This document shows, piece after piece, positions 7,407-13,244 of a DNA stretch of 13,244 nt (position 1 is its first letter; each line of letters begins with the position of its first letter). The stretch covers positions 1-13,244 of the forward strand of contig VAWV01000189.1 in NCBI GenBank assembly GCA_005883295.1, written 5' to 3'. Made by a program: the position numbers and the translations under genes. The notes under the pieces were generated by a model. The model was given only the letters and a program-made list of their open reading frames with translations. It had not been told where the DNA came from and did not search any database. The DNA comes from Actinomycetota bacterium (GTDB taxonomy: Bacteria > Actinomycetota > Thermoleophilia > Solirubrobacterales > Thermoleophilaceae).

Positions 7407-9169
7407 AAGCCGATGAACTTGTAGCCCGTCGGGCCGTGCGTGGTGATCAGCACGTAGTTGTCGCCGTTCGCCTTCAGCGCGAAGAAGCCGTACAGGACAT
7501 CGATGCCGAGGACCTGCGGCTTGGCGGCCTTGTCGGCGCGGAGGTCCTTGATGAGCCGGGCGGCCGAGCCCGTGGGGCCGGGGAACGAGACGGTGGATGA
7601 CCGACTCGCGTAGAACGACGAGTTCTCGGAGATGTAGCGGTGCACGGCCGCGCCGTCGTTCGCGCGAACCGCGGCGACGAAGCCCGCGATGTTCCGAGCG
7701 GCATCGTTTCCAGGAGCCGGCGTGTGCACCGCGCCGCCCTCGTAGCCGCTCGTCCAGATACCGGGGCCCAGGTAGCCGGGACAGCCGCGCGACCACTGGC
7801 CTGCGACGTCGTCGACCCAGGGAGCGTCGCGGCGGATGCTGCCGTTCCAGTTGCGCTCCAGCGTCATGAGCGGCCTGCGCGCCTCATCGCCCAGATAGGT
7901 CGCGAGGTTGTCGAACACGGCTCGCCGGCGCTCCGCTGCCGGGAGTCGCGCAAGGCGCGCCTGGGTTGCGCCGACGCCAACGCCGCAGAGTCGCCCGCTC
8001 GAGCCATCGGGCGGTGAAAAATCGACCACGGCGTAGATCGGATGCAGGCCCGCGCCGCGCCCGGTGAGGCCCTTCTCGCGCCACCAGGGCTTCTCGTAGA
8101 TCGCCGAGAACGTGTACATGTTGCCCTGCGGATATCGCTGCAGGAGCTGCGCGCGCGACTCGGGCAGGCCCGGCTCGAAGTCGATCAGGGCGTTCAGAGA
8201 CGGCGCCGTCGCGATGACGACCCGCTTGGCGACCACGCCCAGCCTGTCCGACTCGACCCGGACACGTCCGTGCTTCTGGGAGATGCGCCGTACCGGCGCG
8301 TCGAGGACCACGCGGCGGCCGAGCTGCTTGGCGAGGTGGTTGGGCAGCTGCTGGATGCCGCCCAGGACGAAATCGCCCAGGAAGATGAAGTCGAGGGCCT
8401 CGTTCGTGCCGTGCTTGCCGTCGCCGAGCCGCGCGAGATAGCTGAGCAGGTGAAGTAGCGAGACCTTGTCGGGGTCCGTCAGCCCACAGAGGAAGACGAG
8501 AAAGTCGACCCACCAGCGACCGAAGTCCGTGAGCGTGTTCTGCTGCTTCCAGGTCTCAACCGTCATCCCGTCCCACTCGGCCGCGCGAGGTGCCTCCCAG
8601 GGCGCCCTCGGCGGCACAGTCGCCGCCATCGAATCGAGCATGCGGAAGGGAATCGACGCATCGGCGATGATCGGCGCGAAGGAGCGGGAGTTGAGCGGCC
8701 CTCCCGCCGGTGACTGGAACCGCTGACCGTCGGCGTACAGGACGTCGTTGACCTGGCCCGTTGCGACCGCGTGCTGGGGGTAGAGCTCGATGCCGAACTC
8801 CTTCGCCAGTGCCCGAACCCGCGTGTGGGTGCTGGCGAAGGTCTGCCCGCAGTCGCACGCGGGGGGCATCCCGCAGCGCCAGTTCCTCGCTCGGCCGCCA
8901 ACGCGGTCACGCGCCTCCAGGACCACGACCGACTTGCCGGCGGCGGCGATCCTGCGCGCCGCGACGAGCCCGGCCGGCCCTCCGCCGACGACCGCGACAT
9001 CGACGCGCTTGGGCTTGCGAGTGCGCGCTGGCTTCGCCTCGCTCTCCGTCGAGCCGGCGCCAAGCCAGTCGCTCGCCCCGACGGCGCCTGCTGCGCCCAG
9101 CGCCGCGCCGCCGATGAGTCCCCGCCGGGTCAGATGCGCCGTCTGGTTGGATCCGTTGCTGCCGCTCAT
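7385..9169 (-). CDS. Tat-exported flavin monoamine-oxidase-family protein with altered C-terminus
   Basis: This 594-residue protein starts at ATG 9169-9167, chosen because it places a Tat-like signal at the front (HLTRRGLIGGAALGAAGAVGA, split here as HLTRRGLIGG then AALGAAGAVGA). The FAD Rossmann motif is clear: VDVAVVGGGPAGLVAARRIA (56-75), VVVLEARDRVGGRARN (81-96). Amine-oxidase landmarks follow: THTRVRALAKEFGIELY (114-130), VVLDAPVRRI (287-296), VVIATAP (317-323), YEKPWWREKGL (358-368), FSPPDGSSGRLCGV (384-397), PAAERRRAVFDNLATYLG (410-427) and WSRGCPGYLGPGIWTS (459-474). Relatives next have a GRIHWAGTE-type segment that helps bind FAD. Here WTS runs straight into GYEGGAV (475-481) and AARNIAG (490-496). 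A C-terminal extension of about 92 residues (503-594) ends FIGFYPLPAG and is not recognised. The substrate is unknown, and whether it still binds FAD is open. A 5-prime hairpin may mask its ribosome site. Confidence 0.82.
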   Translation of the reverse strand: MSGSNGSNQTAHLTRRGLIGGAALGAAGAVGASDWLGAGSTESEAKPARTRKPKRVDVAVVGGGPAGLVAARRIAAAGKSVVVLEARDRVGGRARNWRCGMPPACDCGQTFASTHTRVRALAKEFGIELYPQHAVATGQVNDVLYADGQRFQSPAGGPLNSRSFAPIIADASIPFRMLDSMAATVPPRAPWEAPRAAEWDGMTVETWKQQNTLTDFGRWWVDFLVFLCGLTDPDKVSLLHLLSYLARLGDGKHGTNEALDFIFLGDFVLGGIQQLPNHLAKQLGRRVVLDAPVRRISQKHGRVRVESDRLGVVAKRVVIATAPSLNALIDFEPGLPESRAQLLQRYPQGNMYTFSAIYEKPWWREKGLTGRGAGLHPIYAVVDFSPPDGSSGRLCGVGVGATQARLARLPAAERRRAVFDNLATYLGDEARRPLMTLERNWNGSIRRDAPWVDDVAGQWSRGCPGYLGPGIWTSGYEGGAVHTPAPGNDAARNIAGFVAAVRANDGAAVHRYISENSSFYASRSSTVSFPGPTGSAARLIKDLRADKAAKPQVLGIDVLYGFFALKANGDNYVLITTHGPTGYKFIGFYPLPAG

Positions 9170-9200
9170 GCGCCCCCGCCGCGGCGAGGCTAGGGGGCGC
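9170..9200 (-). promoter_or_regulatory. Hairpin abutting the oxidase start codon and covering its ribosome site
   Basis: On the minus strand GCGCCCCC and GGGGGCGC are perfect 8-base arms around a 15-base loop. The second arm contains the only purine-rich stretch (GGGGG) before the ATG at 9169 and ends directly at that ATG. If it forms in the mRNA it would hide the ribosome site. It could also act as a weak terminator or be chance in GC-rich DNA. Confidence 0.4.
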
Positions 9201-9243
9201 GACGCATAACCACAATCCGCTGAACTACCCAACCGAGCTACCC
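9199..9243 (-). other. tRNA-like fragment (D-arm and His-type anticodon loop), probably a relic
   Basis: Read on the minus strand, the stretch begins GGGTAGCTCGGTTGGGTAG and continues TTCAGCGGATTGTGGTTATG. It looks like the 5-prime half of a tRNA: TAGCTC and GGTTGGG as in D-arms, and a TTGTGGT loop that would present GTG, the His anticodon. The D-stem partner is GTTC instead of GAGC, the anticodon stem has a mismatch, and no T-arm or 3-prime acceptor half follows. It cannot be a working tRNA. It lies in the leader of the oxidase gene. The same bases also offer a loose promoter pair, TTGGGT (9232-9227) and TATGCG (9208-9203), 18 bases apart. Confidence 0.3.
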
Positions 9244-9270
9244 ATTCGGGTCTCTGCGGCGAGCTCCGGT

Positions 9271-9291
9271 GGCGGGCGCAACGCGCCCGCC
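9271..9291 (-). terminator. Hairpin terminator after the sugar-importer operon
   Basis: A perfect 9-bp inverted repeat, GGCGGGCGC and GCGCCCGCC, surrounds a 3-base loop. It begins two bases after the permease stop (TAG 9296-9294). There is no U-tract, as is common for terminator-like hairpins in high-GC actinobacteria. It separates the importer operon from the oxidase gene on the same strand. Confidence 0.6.
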
Positions 9292-9293
9292 CT

Positions 9294-10470
9294 CTAGACC
9301 CTTCCGGCGGCCTGGCGCTGCCTCCGTGCCAGCGCGTCGATGATCACCGCGGCAAGCAGGACGCCGCCGGTGACCATGAACTTCACGGACGACTCGAGCG
9401 CCAGCAGGTCCATCCCGTTCGAGATGGAGCCGATCACAAGCGCGCCGAGGAGCGCCGTCCAGACCGATCCGCGGCCGCCGAAGAGGCTGGTGCCCGCGAT
9501 CACGGGGCCGGCGATCGCCAGGAGCAGCAGGTCGCTTCCGCCGGAGTTCTGGTTCACGGCGAGCAGCCGCGACGCTGCGAGGATCCCCCCGATCGCCGCC
9601 ATCGTGCCGGCGATGCCGAAGACCGTTATCCGCATCGCGTTGATGCGGATTCCGGCCCGCCGGGCAGCCTCGGCGTTGCCGCCGACGGCGAACACGTGCC
9701 GGCCGAACCGCGTGCGGGTGGCCACGTACTCCATACCGCCCACGAAGGCGAGGAGGATCAACACGGCCAGCGGGAGGCCGCGGTCGTTGTTCACGACCGC
9801 GATCGCAGCGATCGCCGCGGCGGCGGCGAGCACGATCCGGATGATCGGCCCGGCGAGCTGCTGGTCCGCGAGCCCCGCGGTGACACGTCTGCGCCAGGCG
9901 AGCAGCGTCCCGCCGGCGTAGATCGCGATCACGATCGCGGCGACGATCCAGCCAATCGTGTCGGAGTAGAAGTGGTTGGCCAACCCGGTGATCTTGCCGT
10001 CGGTGACGTTCACCGTCCCCGTGCTGCCGAGCACCTACGAACGACGGTATGCCGAACTGCGTGAAGAAGAACCCCTGAACCAGCCCGATCACCAGCCCCG
10101 CCACCACGCCGGCGGCGATCGCCGTGTACGGGCTCCAGCCGTGCTTCACGTTGAGCACCGCCATGATCGCCGCCGCAAGGCCGCTCACCGCGCCCACGGA
10201 GAGATCGATCTCGCCGAGCAGCAGGACGTAGACCACGCCGACCGAGATCAGCCCGACAGCGGTGATCTGGAGGAACAGGTTGGTGAGGTTCTGGGCGGTG
10301 AGGAAGTGGCTGTTCTCGATCTGGAAGATCGCCCAGATCACCGCCAGGACCACGAAGACGCGCAAGGAAGCGAGATCGCCCTGGACGAAGCGGCGGAGCA
10401 CCTCGAGCCACGCCGGCGGCTTGACCTCCTCGGGCAGGGGCGCCGCCGCCTGCTCCGGTGTGGAGCTCAT
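9294..10470 (-). pseudogene. xylH: CUT2-family sugar ABC permease (XylH-like), broken by a frameshifting deletion
   Basis: The first part (10470-10036) encodes 145 residues of a ribose/xylose-type permease: a hydrophilic N-terminus, several membrane helices, the family motif LLLGEIDLSVGAV (84-96), and FFFTQFGIPSFV (134-145). After Val145 the frame turns into non-hydrophobic sequence. The rest of the permease continues in another frame from 10034 to the TAG at 9296-9294. It starts VLGSTGTVNVTDGKITGL, then helices, RTRFGRHVFAVGGNAEAARR, AGTSLFGGRGSVWTALLGAL and ISNGMDLLALESS. Relatives normally carry about a dozen residues (VVTLA...-type helix start) between IPSFV and LGSTG. So a 3n+2-base stretch, perhaps about 41 bases, is missing at 10034-10038. 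ATG 10470 has GGAGGT five bases upstream and overlaps the xylG stop (ATGA). The protein would form the sugar channel in the membrane. As written the importer is probably non-functional, unless this is an assembly error. Confidence 0.82.
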
Positions 10471-11261
10471 CGCGCACCTCCCGTTCCGTTGCCGCCCGTC
10501 GCCGCTCGCTCCCTGGCGCCCGTGATCGCGGCCACCACGTCGTCCTGGCTGGCCGACGCGGTCGCGAAGCTCGCGGCCCGGCGCCCGAGCCGCAGCACGA
10601 AGATGCGGTCGGTGACCTCGAACACGTCGGCCAGGTTGTGGCTGATCACAAGCACACCGAGCCCACGCTCGCGCAGCCGGCGGATCAGCGCCAGCACCTG
10701 CGCGGTCTGCGCGACACCGAGCGCGGCGGTCGGCTCGTCGAGCAGCACGACCTTCGGCTCGCCGAGCAGCGAGCGCGCCACCGCCACCTGCTGACGCTGG
10801 CCGCCCGAGAGGGTCCCGACCTCGTTGCGGAGGCTCGGGATCGTCACCGCGAGGTTGGACAGGAGCTCCTCCGAGCGGTGCTCCATCTCGATCTCGTCTA
10901 GCTGGCGCGTGAGGCCGGCGGGCCCTGCGGCCACCTCCTCATGGCCGAGGAAGAGGTTGGCTACCACGTCGAGGTTGTCGCAGAGGGCGAGGTCCTGGTA
11001 GACGGTCGCGATCCCCAGAACGGCGGCGTCGGTCGGACCGCCGATCGAGACCGGCTGCCCGTCGAAGAAGAACTCGCCCGCGTCCGGCGAGTAGATGCCC
11101 GAGATGGTCTTGACGAGGGTGGACTTGCCGGCGCCGTTGTCGCCCACGAGGCCGACCACCTCGCCTGCGGCGACCTCGAAGTCCACGCCGTCGAGCGCCT
11201 GCACCGCGCCAAACCTCTTGCTCACTCCGCGGAGGGCCAGGAGCGGGGTGCTCGAGTTCAT
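10467..11261 (-). CDS. xylG: Sugar ABC transporter ATP-binding protein, single domain (XylG/FrcA-like)
   Basis: This 264-residue ATPase energises sugar import at the inner face of the membrane. It has Walker A GDNGAGKST (40-48), Q-loop Gln89 (TVYQDLALCDNL), signature LSGGQRQQVAVARSLL (151-166), Walker B VVLLDEPTAALG (171-182) and H-loop His208 (VLVISHNLADVF). VFEVTDRIFVLRLGR (213-227) is typical of the CUT2/carbohydrate uptake class. E. coli XylG, RbsA and MglA carry two fused ABC domains (about 500 residues). This one has one, like the FrcA-type proteins, so a homodimer is expected. The Gly/Ala/Thr-rich tail (249-264) looks disordered. ATG 11261 has AGGA about nine bases upstream. It lies 63 bases after xylF and overlaps the permease start by ATGA, so it is part of one transcript. 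Confidence 0.88.
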   Translation of the reverse strand: MNSSTPLLALRGVSKRFGAVQALDGVDFEVAAGEVVGLVGDNGAGKSTLVKTISGIYSPDAGEFFFDGQPVSIGGPTDAAVLGIATVYQDLALCDNLDVVANLFLGHEEVAAGPAGLTRQLDEIEMEHRSEELLSNLAVTIPSLRNEVGTLSGGQRQQVAVARSLLGEPKVVLLDEPTAALGVAQTAQVLALIRRLRERGLGVLVISHNLADVFEVTDRIFVLRLGRRAASFATASASQDDVVAAITGARERAATGGNGTGGAR

Positions 11262-11286
11262 GTCGTGGTGTCCTTTCGCCGCCCGC

Positions 11287-11312
11287 GGCGGGCCGCCCGG
11301 AGGCAGCCCGCC
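11287..11312 (-). other. Hairpin between binding-protein and ATPase genes
   Basis: GGCGGGC (11287-11293) and GCCCGCC (11306-11312) are 7-base inverted arms with a 12-base loop, in the 63-base gap after the xylF stop. Such hairpins often stabilise the upstream message or attenuate the downstream genes, giving more binding protein than ATPase and permease. A competing small palindrome (GCCCGC/GCGGGC, 11281-11293) overlaps one arm. Confidence 0.4.
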
Positions 11313-11324
11313 CTCGGAGCATGC

Positions 11325-12416
11325 CTACTGGAGGCCCGCCGACTTGCACGCCGCCGCGTACGCGGACGTGCAGATCTGCGACACCGTCCAGAACTTGTCC
11401 TTCACGATCGTGTCCTTGATGTTGCTCTTCGTGACCGCGACCGGGGTCAGGATCACGGAGGGCACGGTCTTCTTGCCGTTGCTCAGGTGCTGGTTGACCA
11501 GGCCCGCCGGCGGCTGCTTGCCCTGAGCGAGCGCGCCCGCGAGCTCCGCCGTGTCCTGAGCCTCCTTGGTCACGGCCTTGTAGACCGTCATGTATTGGAT
11601 GCCGGCGAGGATGCGCTGGACGCCCGCGAGCGCCGCGTCCTGCCCGGTCGTCGGCCGCGTCTTCGGGTCGATGCCCGCGCCCTTCATGGCTGCGATCCCG
11701 CCCTCGGCCATGTCGTCGTTCGCGCCGTAGATGGCGGCGAAGCCGTTCTTGCCAAGCGCGGTGATCGCCTGCTGCGCCTCGTTCTGGGCGTTGCTGCCGA
11801 GCCAGCCGGGCGTGTCGTACGACTTCGCGACCTTCACGCCGTCGGTCTTGAACTGACCGGTCGCGCCCGACTTGAACAGCTTGGCGTTGTTGTCCGCCGG
11901 GTCGCCGTTGATCGCGATGATCGGGCCAGCGGCCTTGCCGAGCTGCTTCAGCCTGGCGTCGAGCGACTGCGCCTGGAGCTTGCCGACGCGCGCGTTGTCG
12001 AACGACACGTAGTAGTCGATCTGGGAGTTGGTGATTAGGCGGTCGTAGCTGATCACCGGGATGTTGCGGGCCTTGGCCTTGGCCACGATCGAGCCGGCCG
12101 AGCCGGCGTCAACCGGGTCGAGCACGAGCAGCTTCGCGCCCTGGGTCATGGCCGCGTCGGCCTGGCTCTGCTGCTTCGTGGCGTCGTTGGTGGCGTTGCT
12201 GTAGAGGACGCTGCACTTGGGACAGACCTGCTTGAGCTTCGCCGTGAAGTCGGGCCTGTCGTGTGTCTCGTACCGCGCCGTCTGGTTCTCGGGAAGCAGG
12301 AGGGCGACCGTGGGACCGCCACCACCACCCCCGCCTCCGCACCCTGCGGCCATCAGCGCGATGCCCGTGAGGCCGGCGCCGAGGATCCCGATCCGGCCCA
12401 ATCCGCTACGCAGCAT
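11325..12416 (-). CDS. xylF: Xylose-type sugar-binding lipoprotein of an ABC importer (XylF-like)
   Basis: This is a 363-residue lipoprotein: signal MLRSGLGRIGILGAGLTG with lipobox LMAAGC (Cys26), then an unusual run of eight Gly residues as linker, then a type I periplasmic-binding fold. It matches the D-xylose branch: VISYDRLITNSQIDYYVSFD (121-140), VGKLQAQ (144-150), GDPADNNAKLFKSG (171-184), YGANDDMAEGGIAAM (230-244), GQDAALAGVQRILAGIQYMT (258-277) and VPSVILTPVAVTKSNIKDTI (318-337). E. coli XylF has the equivalents YDRMI, YISFDN, SPVDNNAKLF, SGQDADLAGI and LLTPIDVNKNNIKDT. The protein is expected to capture xylose or a related sugar outside the membrane. CPKC (65-68) could form a disulfide. 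ATG 12416 has GAGGAGG four bases upstream. It is first in the operon, as is usual. Confidence 0.88.
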   Translation of the reverse strand: MLRSGLGRIGILGAGLTGIALMAAGCGGGGGGGGPTVALLLPENQTARYETHDRPDFTAKLKQVCPKCSVLYSNATNDATKQQSQADAAMTQGAKLLVLDPVDAGSAGSIVAKAKARNIPVISYDRLITNSQIDYYVSFDNARVGKLQAQSLDARLKQLGKAAGPIIAINGDPADNNAKLFKSGATGQFKTDGVKVAKSYDTPGWLGSNAQNEAQQAITALGKNGFAAIYGANDDMAEGGIAAMKGAGIDPKTRPTTGQDAALAGVQRILAGIQYMTVYKAVTKEAQDTAELAGALAQGKQPPAGLVNQHLSNGKKTVPSVILTPVAVTKSNIKDTIVKDKFWTVSQICTSAYAAACKSAGLQ

Positions 12417-12508
12417 GAGACCTCCTCCCCATCTCCTCTCGAACCTGGACCGGGGAGGTTATGCCTCTTGAGCGAGGAACGCCAGCCGGAGATAGGAGAC
12501 TTGCGGTC
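12417..12508. promoter_or_regulatory. Divergent control region between xylF and the HAD gene
   Basis: These 92 bases must hold promoters for both directions. I see no strong -35/-10 pair. An inverted repeat, AACCT (12442-12446) and AGGTT (12456-12460), spaced by nine bases, is a possible operator for a sugar-responsive regulator, though 5-base arms are weak evidence. Ribosome sites are clear at both edges: GAGGAGG for xylF (12427-12421) and TAGGAG for the HAD gene (12493-12498). No regulator gene is in the window. Confidence 0.35.
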
Positions 12509-13183
12509 ATGGGCGACGCGCGACCTGCGGTCGAGGCGGTGGTGTTCGACCTGGACGGCCTCCTGCTCGAGTCCGAGCAGGAGTGGAGCGCCGCCAAGCG
12601 CGAGTTCACGCGCGAGCACGGCGGCACGTGGACTGACGCCGCCGAGCACGCGATGCTCGGGATGAGCTCCACCGAGTGGAGCCGCTACATGCGCGACGAG
12701 CTCGGGCTGCCGTTCGACCCGAGCGAGATCTCAGCCTCCGTCGTCCGCCTGCTGATGCACCGCTACCGCGACGGGCTGCCCCTGCTGCCCGGGGCGGACG
12801 AGGCCGTGCGCCGGATCGCAGCGCGCTGGCCGCTCGGGCTCGCCTCCTCCTCCAACCGCGAGATCATCGACCTCGTGCTCGACCTCAGCGGCTGGAAGGA
12901 GCTGCTCGCGATCACCGTCTCATCCGAGGAGGTCGAGCGCGGCAAGCCGGCTCCTGACGTGTACCTCGAGGCAGCTCGCAGGCTGGGCGCGCGGGCGGAG
13001 CGCTGCGTGGCGGTCGAGGACTCAACCGCGGGGATGGGCTCCGCACACGCCGCCGGGCTGGGGGTCGTGGCCATACCCAATCGCGCGTATCCGCCGGACC
13101 CCGACGTGCTCGAGCAGGCGGACGTCGTCCTCGATTCGCTCGCGGACCTCGACGAGGAAGCGGTCCTCCGAGCCGCGGCGTGA
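12509..13183 (+). CDS. HAD-superfamily hydrolase, sugar phosphatase/beta-phosphoglucomutase-like
   Basis: This is a 224-residue cytoplasmic protein. ATG 12509 was preferred over an in-frame start at 12461 because TAGGAG sits ten bases upstream and the first HAD strand follows directly. All four HAD motifs are present: I, VVFDLDGLLLESE with Asp14 nucleophile and Asp16 acid/base; II, LASSSN with Ser in the 113-115 run; III, Lys146 in RGKPAPDVY; IV, VEDSTAGMGSAHAAG (169-183) for Mg binding. The helical cap after motif I (about 24-90) puts it in the subclass of phosphoglycolate phosphatases, beta-phosphoglucomutases and small sugar phosphatases. DGLLLESE is close to the DGVLxDSE of these enzymes. 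The substrate cannot be read from sequence. Lying divergent from a sugar importer, it may act on a sugar phosphate, but this is inference. A strong hairpin follows its stop. Confidence 0.87.
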   Translation: MGDARPAVEAVVFDLDGLLLESEQEWSAAKREFTREHGGTWTDAAEHAMLGMSSTEWSRYMRDELGLPFDPSEISASVVRLLMHRYRDGLPLLPGADEAVRRIAARWPLGLASSSNREIIDLVLDLSGWKELLAITVSSEEVERGKPAPDVYLEAARRLGARAERCVAVEDSTAGMGSAHAAGLGVVAIPNRAYPPDPDVLEQADVVLDSLADLDEEAVLRAAA

Positions 13184-13186
13184 GAA

Positions 13187-13214
13187 CAGCCGCCCCTCGT
13201 GCGAGGGGCGGCTG
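13187..13214 (+). terminator. Strong hairpin terminator after the HAD gene
   Basis: CAGCCGCCCCTC and GAGGGGCGGCTG are perfect 12-base arms around a GTGC loop, starting three bases after the TGA at 13181-13183. No U-tract follows. The symmetry would let it work in both directions for a gene entering from the right edge. Confidence 0.75.
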
Positions 13215-13244
13215 CTGCTCGGGAAGTTGCGTCTAGCCGGCGAT

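Noticed and set aside
9199..9243. Functional tRNA-His gene
   Set aside because: The stems do not pair and the T-arm and 3-prime acceptor are absent.
10030..10042. Programmed ribosomal frameshift in xylH
   Set aside because: No slippery run is present and conserved residues are missing at the junction, so a deletion explains it better.
12316..12339. C-rich run as a simple repeat
   Set aside because: It encodes the poly-Gly linker after the XylF lipobox in the correct frame, so it is coding low complexity.
13233..13244. End of a minus-strand gene (ATC-GCC-GGC-TAG) entering from the right edge
   Set aside because: Only four codons are visible, too few to support a gene.

Overview
The window is very GC-rich throughout (roughly 70% by eye) and tightly packed. 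It has GTG/TTG starts, ATGA stop-start overlaps, a Tat-type signal and terminator-like hairpins without U-tracts. Together with a DUF6777-type lipoprotein and a pilin-head-like lipoprotein, this suggests a high-GC actinobacterium, most likely a soil Thermoleophilia/Solirubrobacterales-type lineage. The lineage is inference; no marker gene is present.

Region A (18-2172) is built around a divergent start near 1632-1765. Leftward runs a polytopic Wzy/O-antigen-ligase-family membrane protein, whose stop overlaps (ATGA) the start of a small Cys-containing lipoprotein gene. That lipoprotein gene is broken by a one-base frameshift inside its signal peptide. Rightward runs a small lipoprotein with a pilin-head-like globular domain.

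Region B (2245-7381, plus strand) holds a 1327-residue secreted subtilisin-fold protein and a DUF6777 lipoprotein with a C-terminal Ig-like domain. The subtilisin-fold protein has an S8 domain with an altered active site, then about eight FG-GAP/VCBS-like propeller repeats, then a fibronectin-III-like end. Region C (7385-9169, minus strand) is a Tat-exported flavin amine-oxidase-family protein. It converges on the DUF6777 gene with a 3-bp gap, and it lacks the usual C-terminal FAD motif. The genes from 18 to 9169 therefore all encode exported, lipid-anchored or membrane proteins and look like a cell-envelope region.

Region D (9294-12416, minus strand) is a CUT2-type ABC sugar importer operon most like D-xylose uptake: binding lipoprotein (xylF), single-domain ATPase (xylG), then permease (xylH). 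The permease is broken by a frameshifting deletion, so as written the importer would not assemble. A HAD-family sugar-phosphatase/phosphomutase-like gene is divergent from xylF and ends in a strong 12-bp hairpin.

The short segment 9170-9243 holds a tRNA-like stretch and a hairpin that abuts the oxidase start codon. I saw no CRISPR array, insertion sequence, integrase, rRNA or intact tRNA. No stretch longer than 300 bases lacks a gene. Three separate lesions (near 350, 7749 and 10036) mean that either the sequence has local errors or several genes are decaying.
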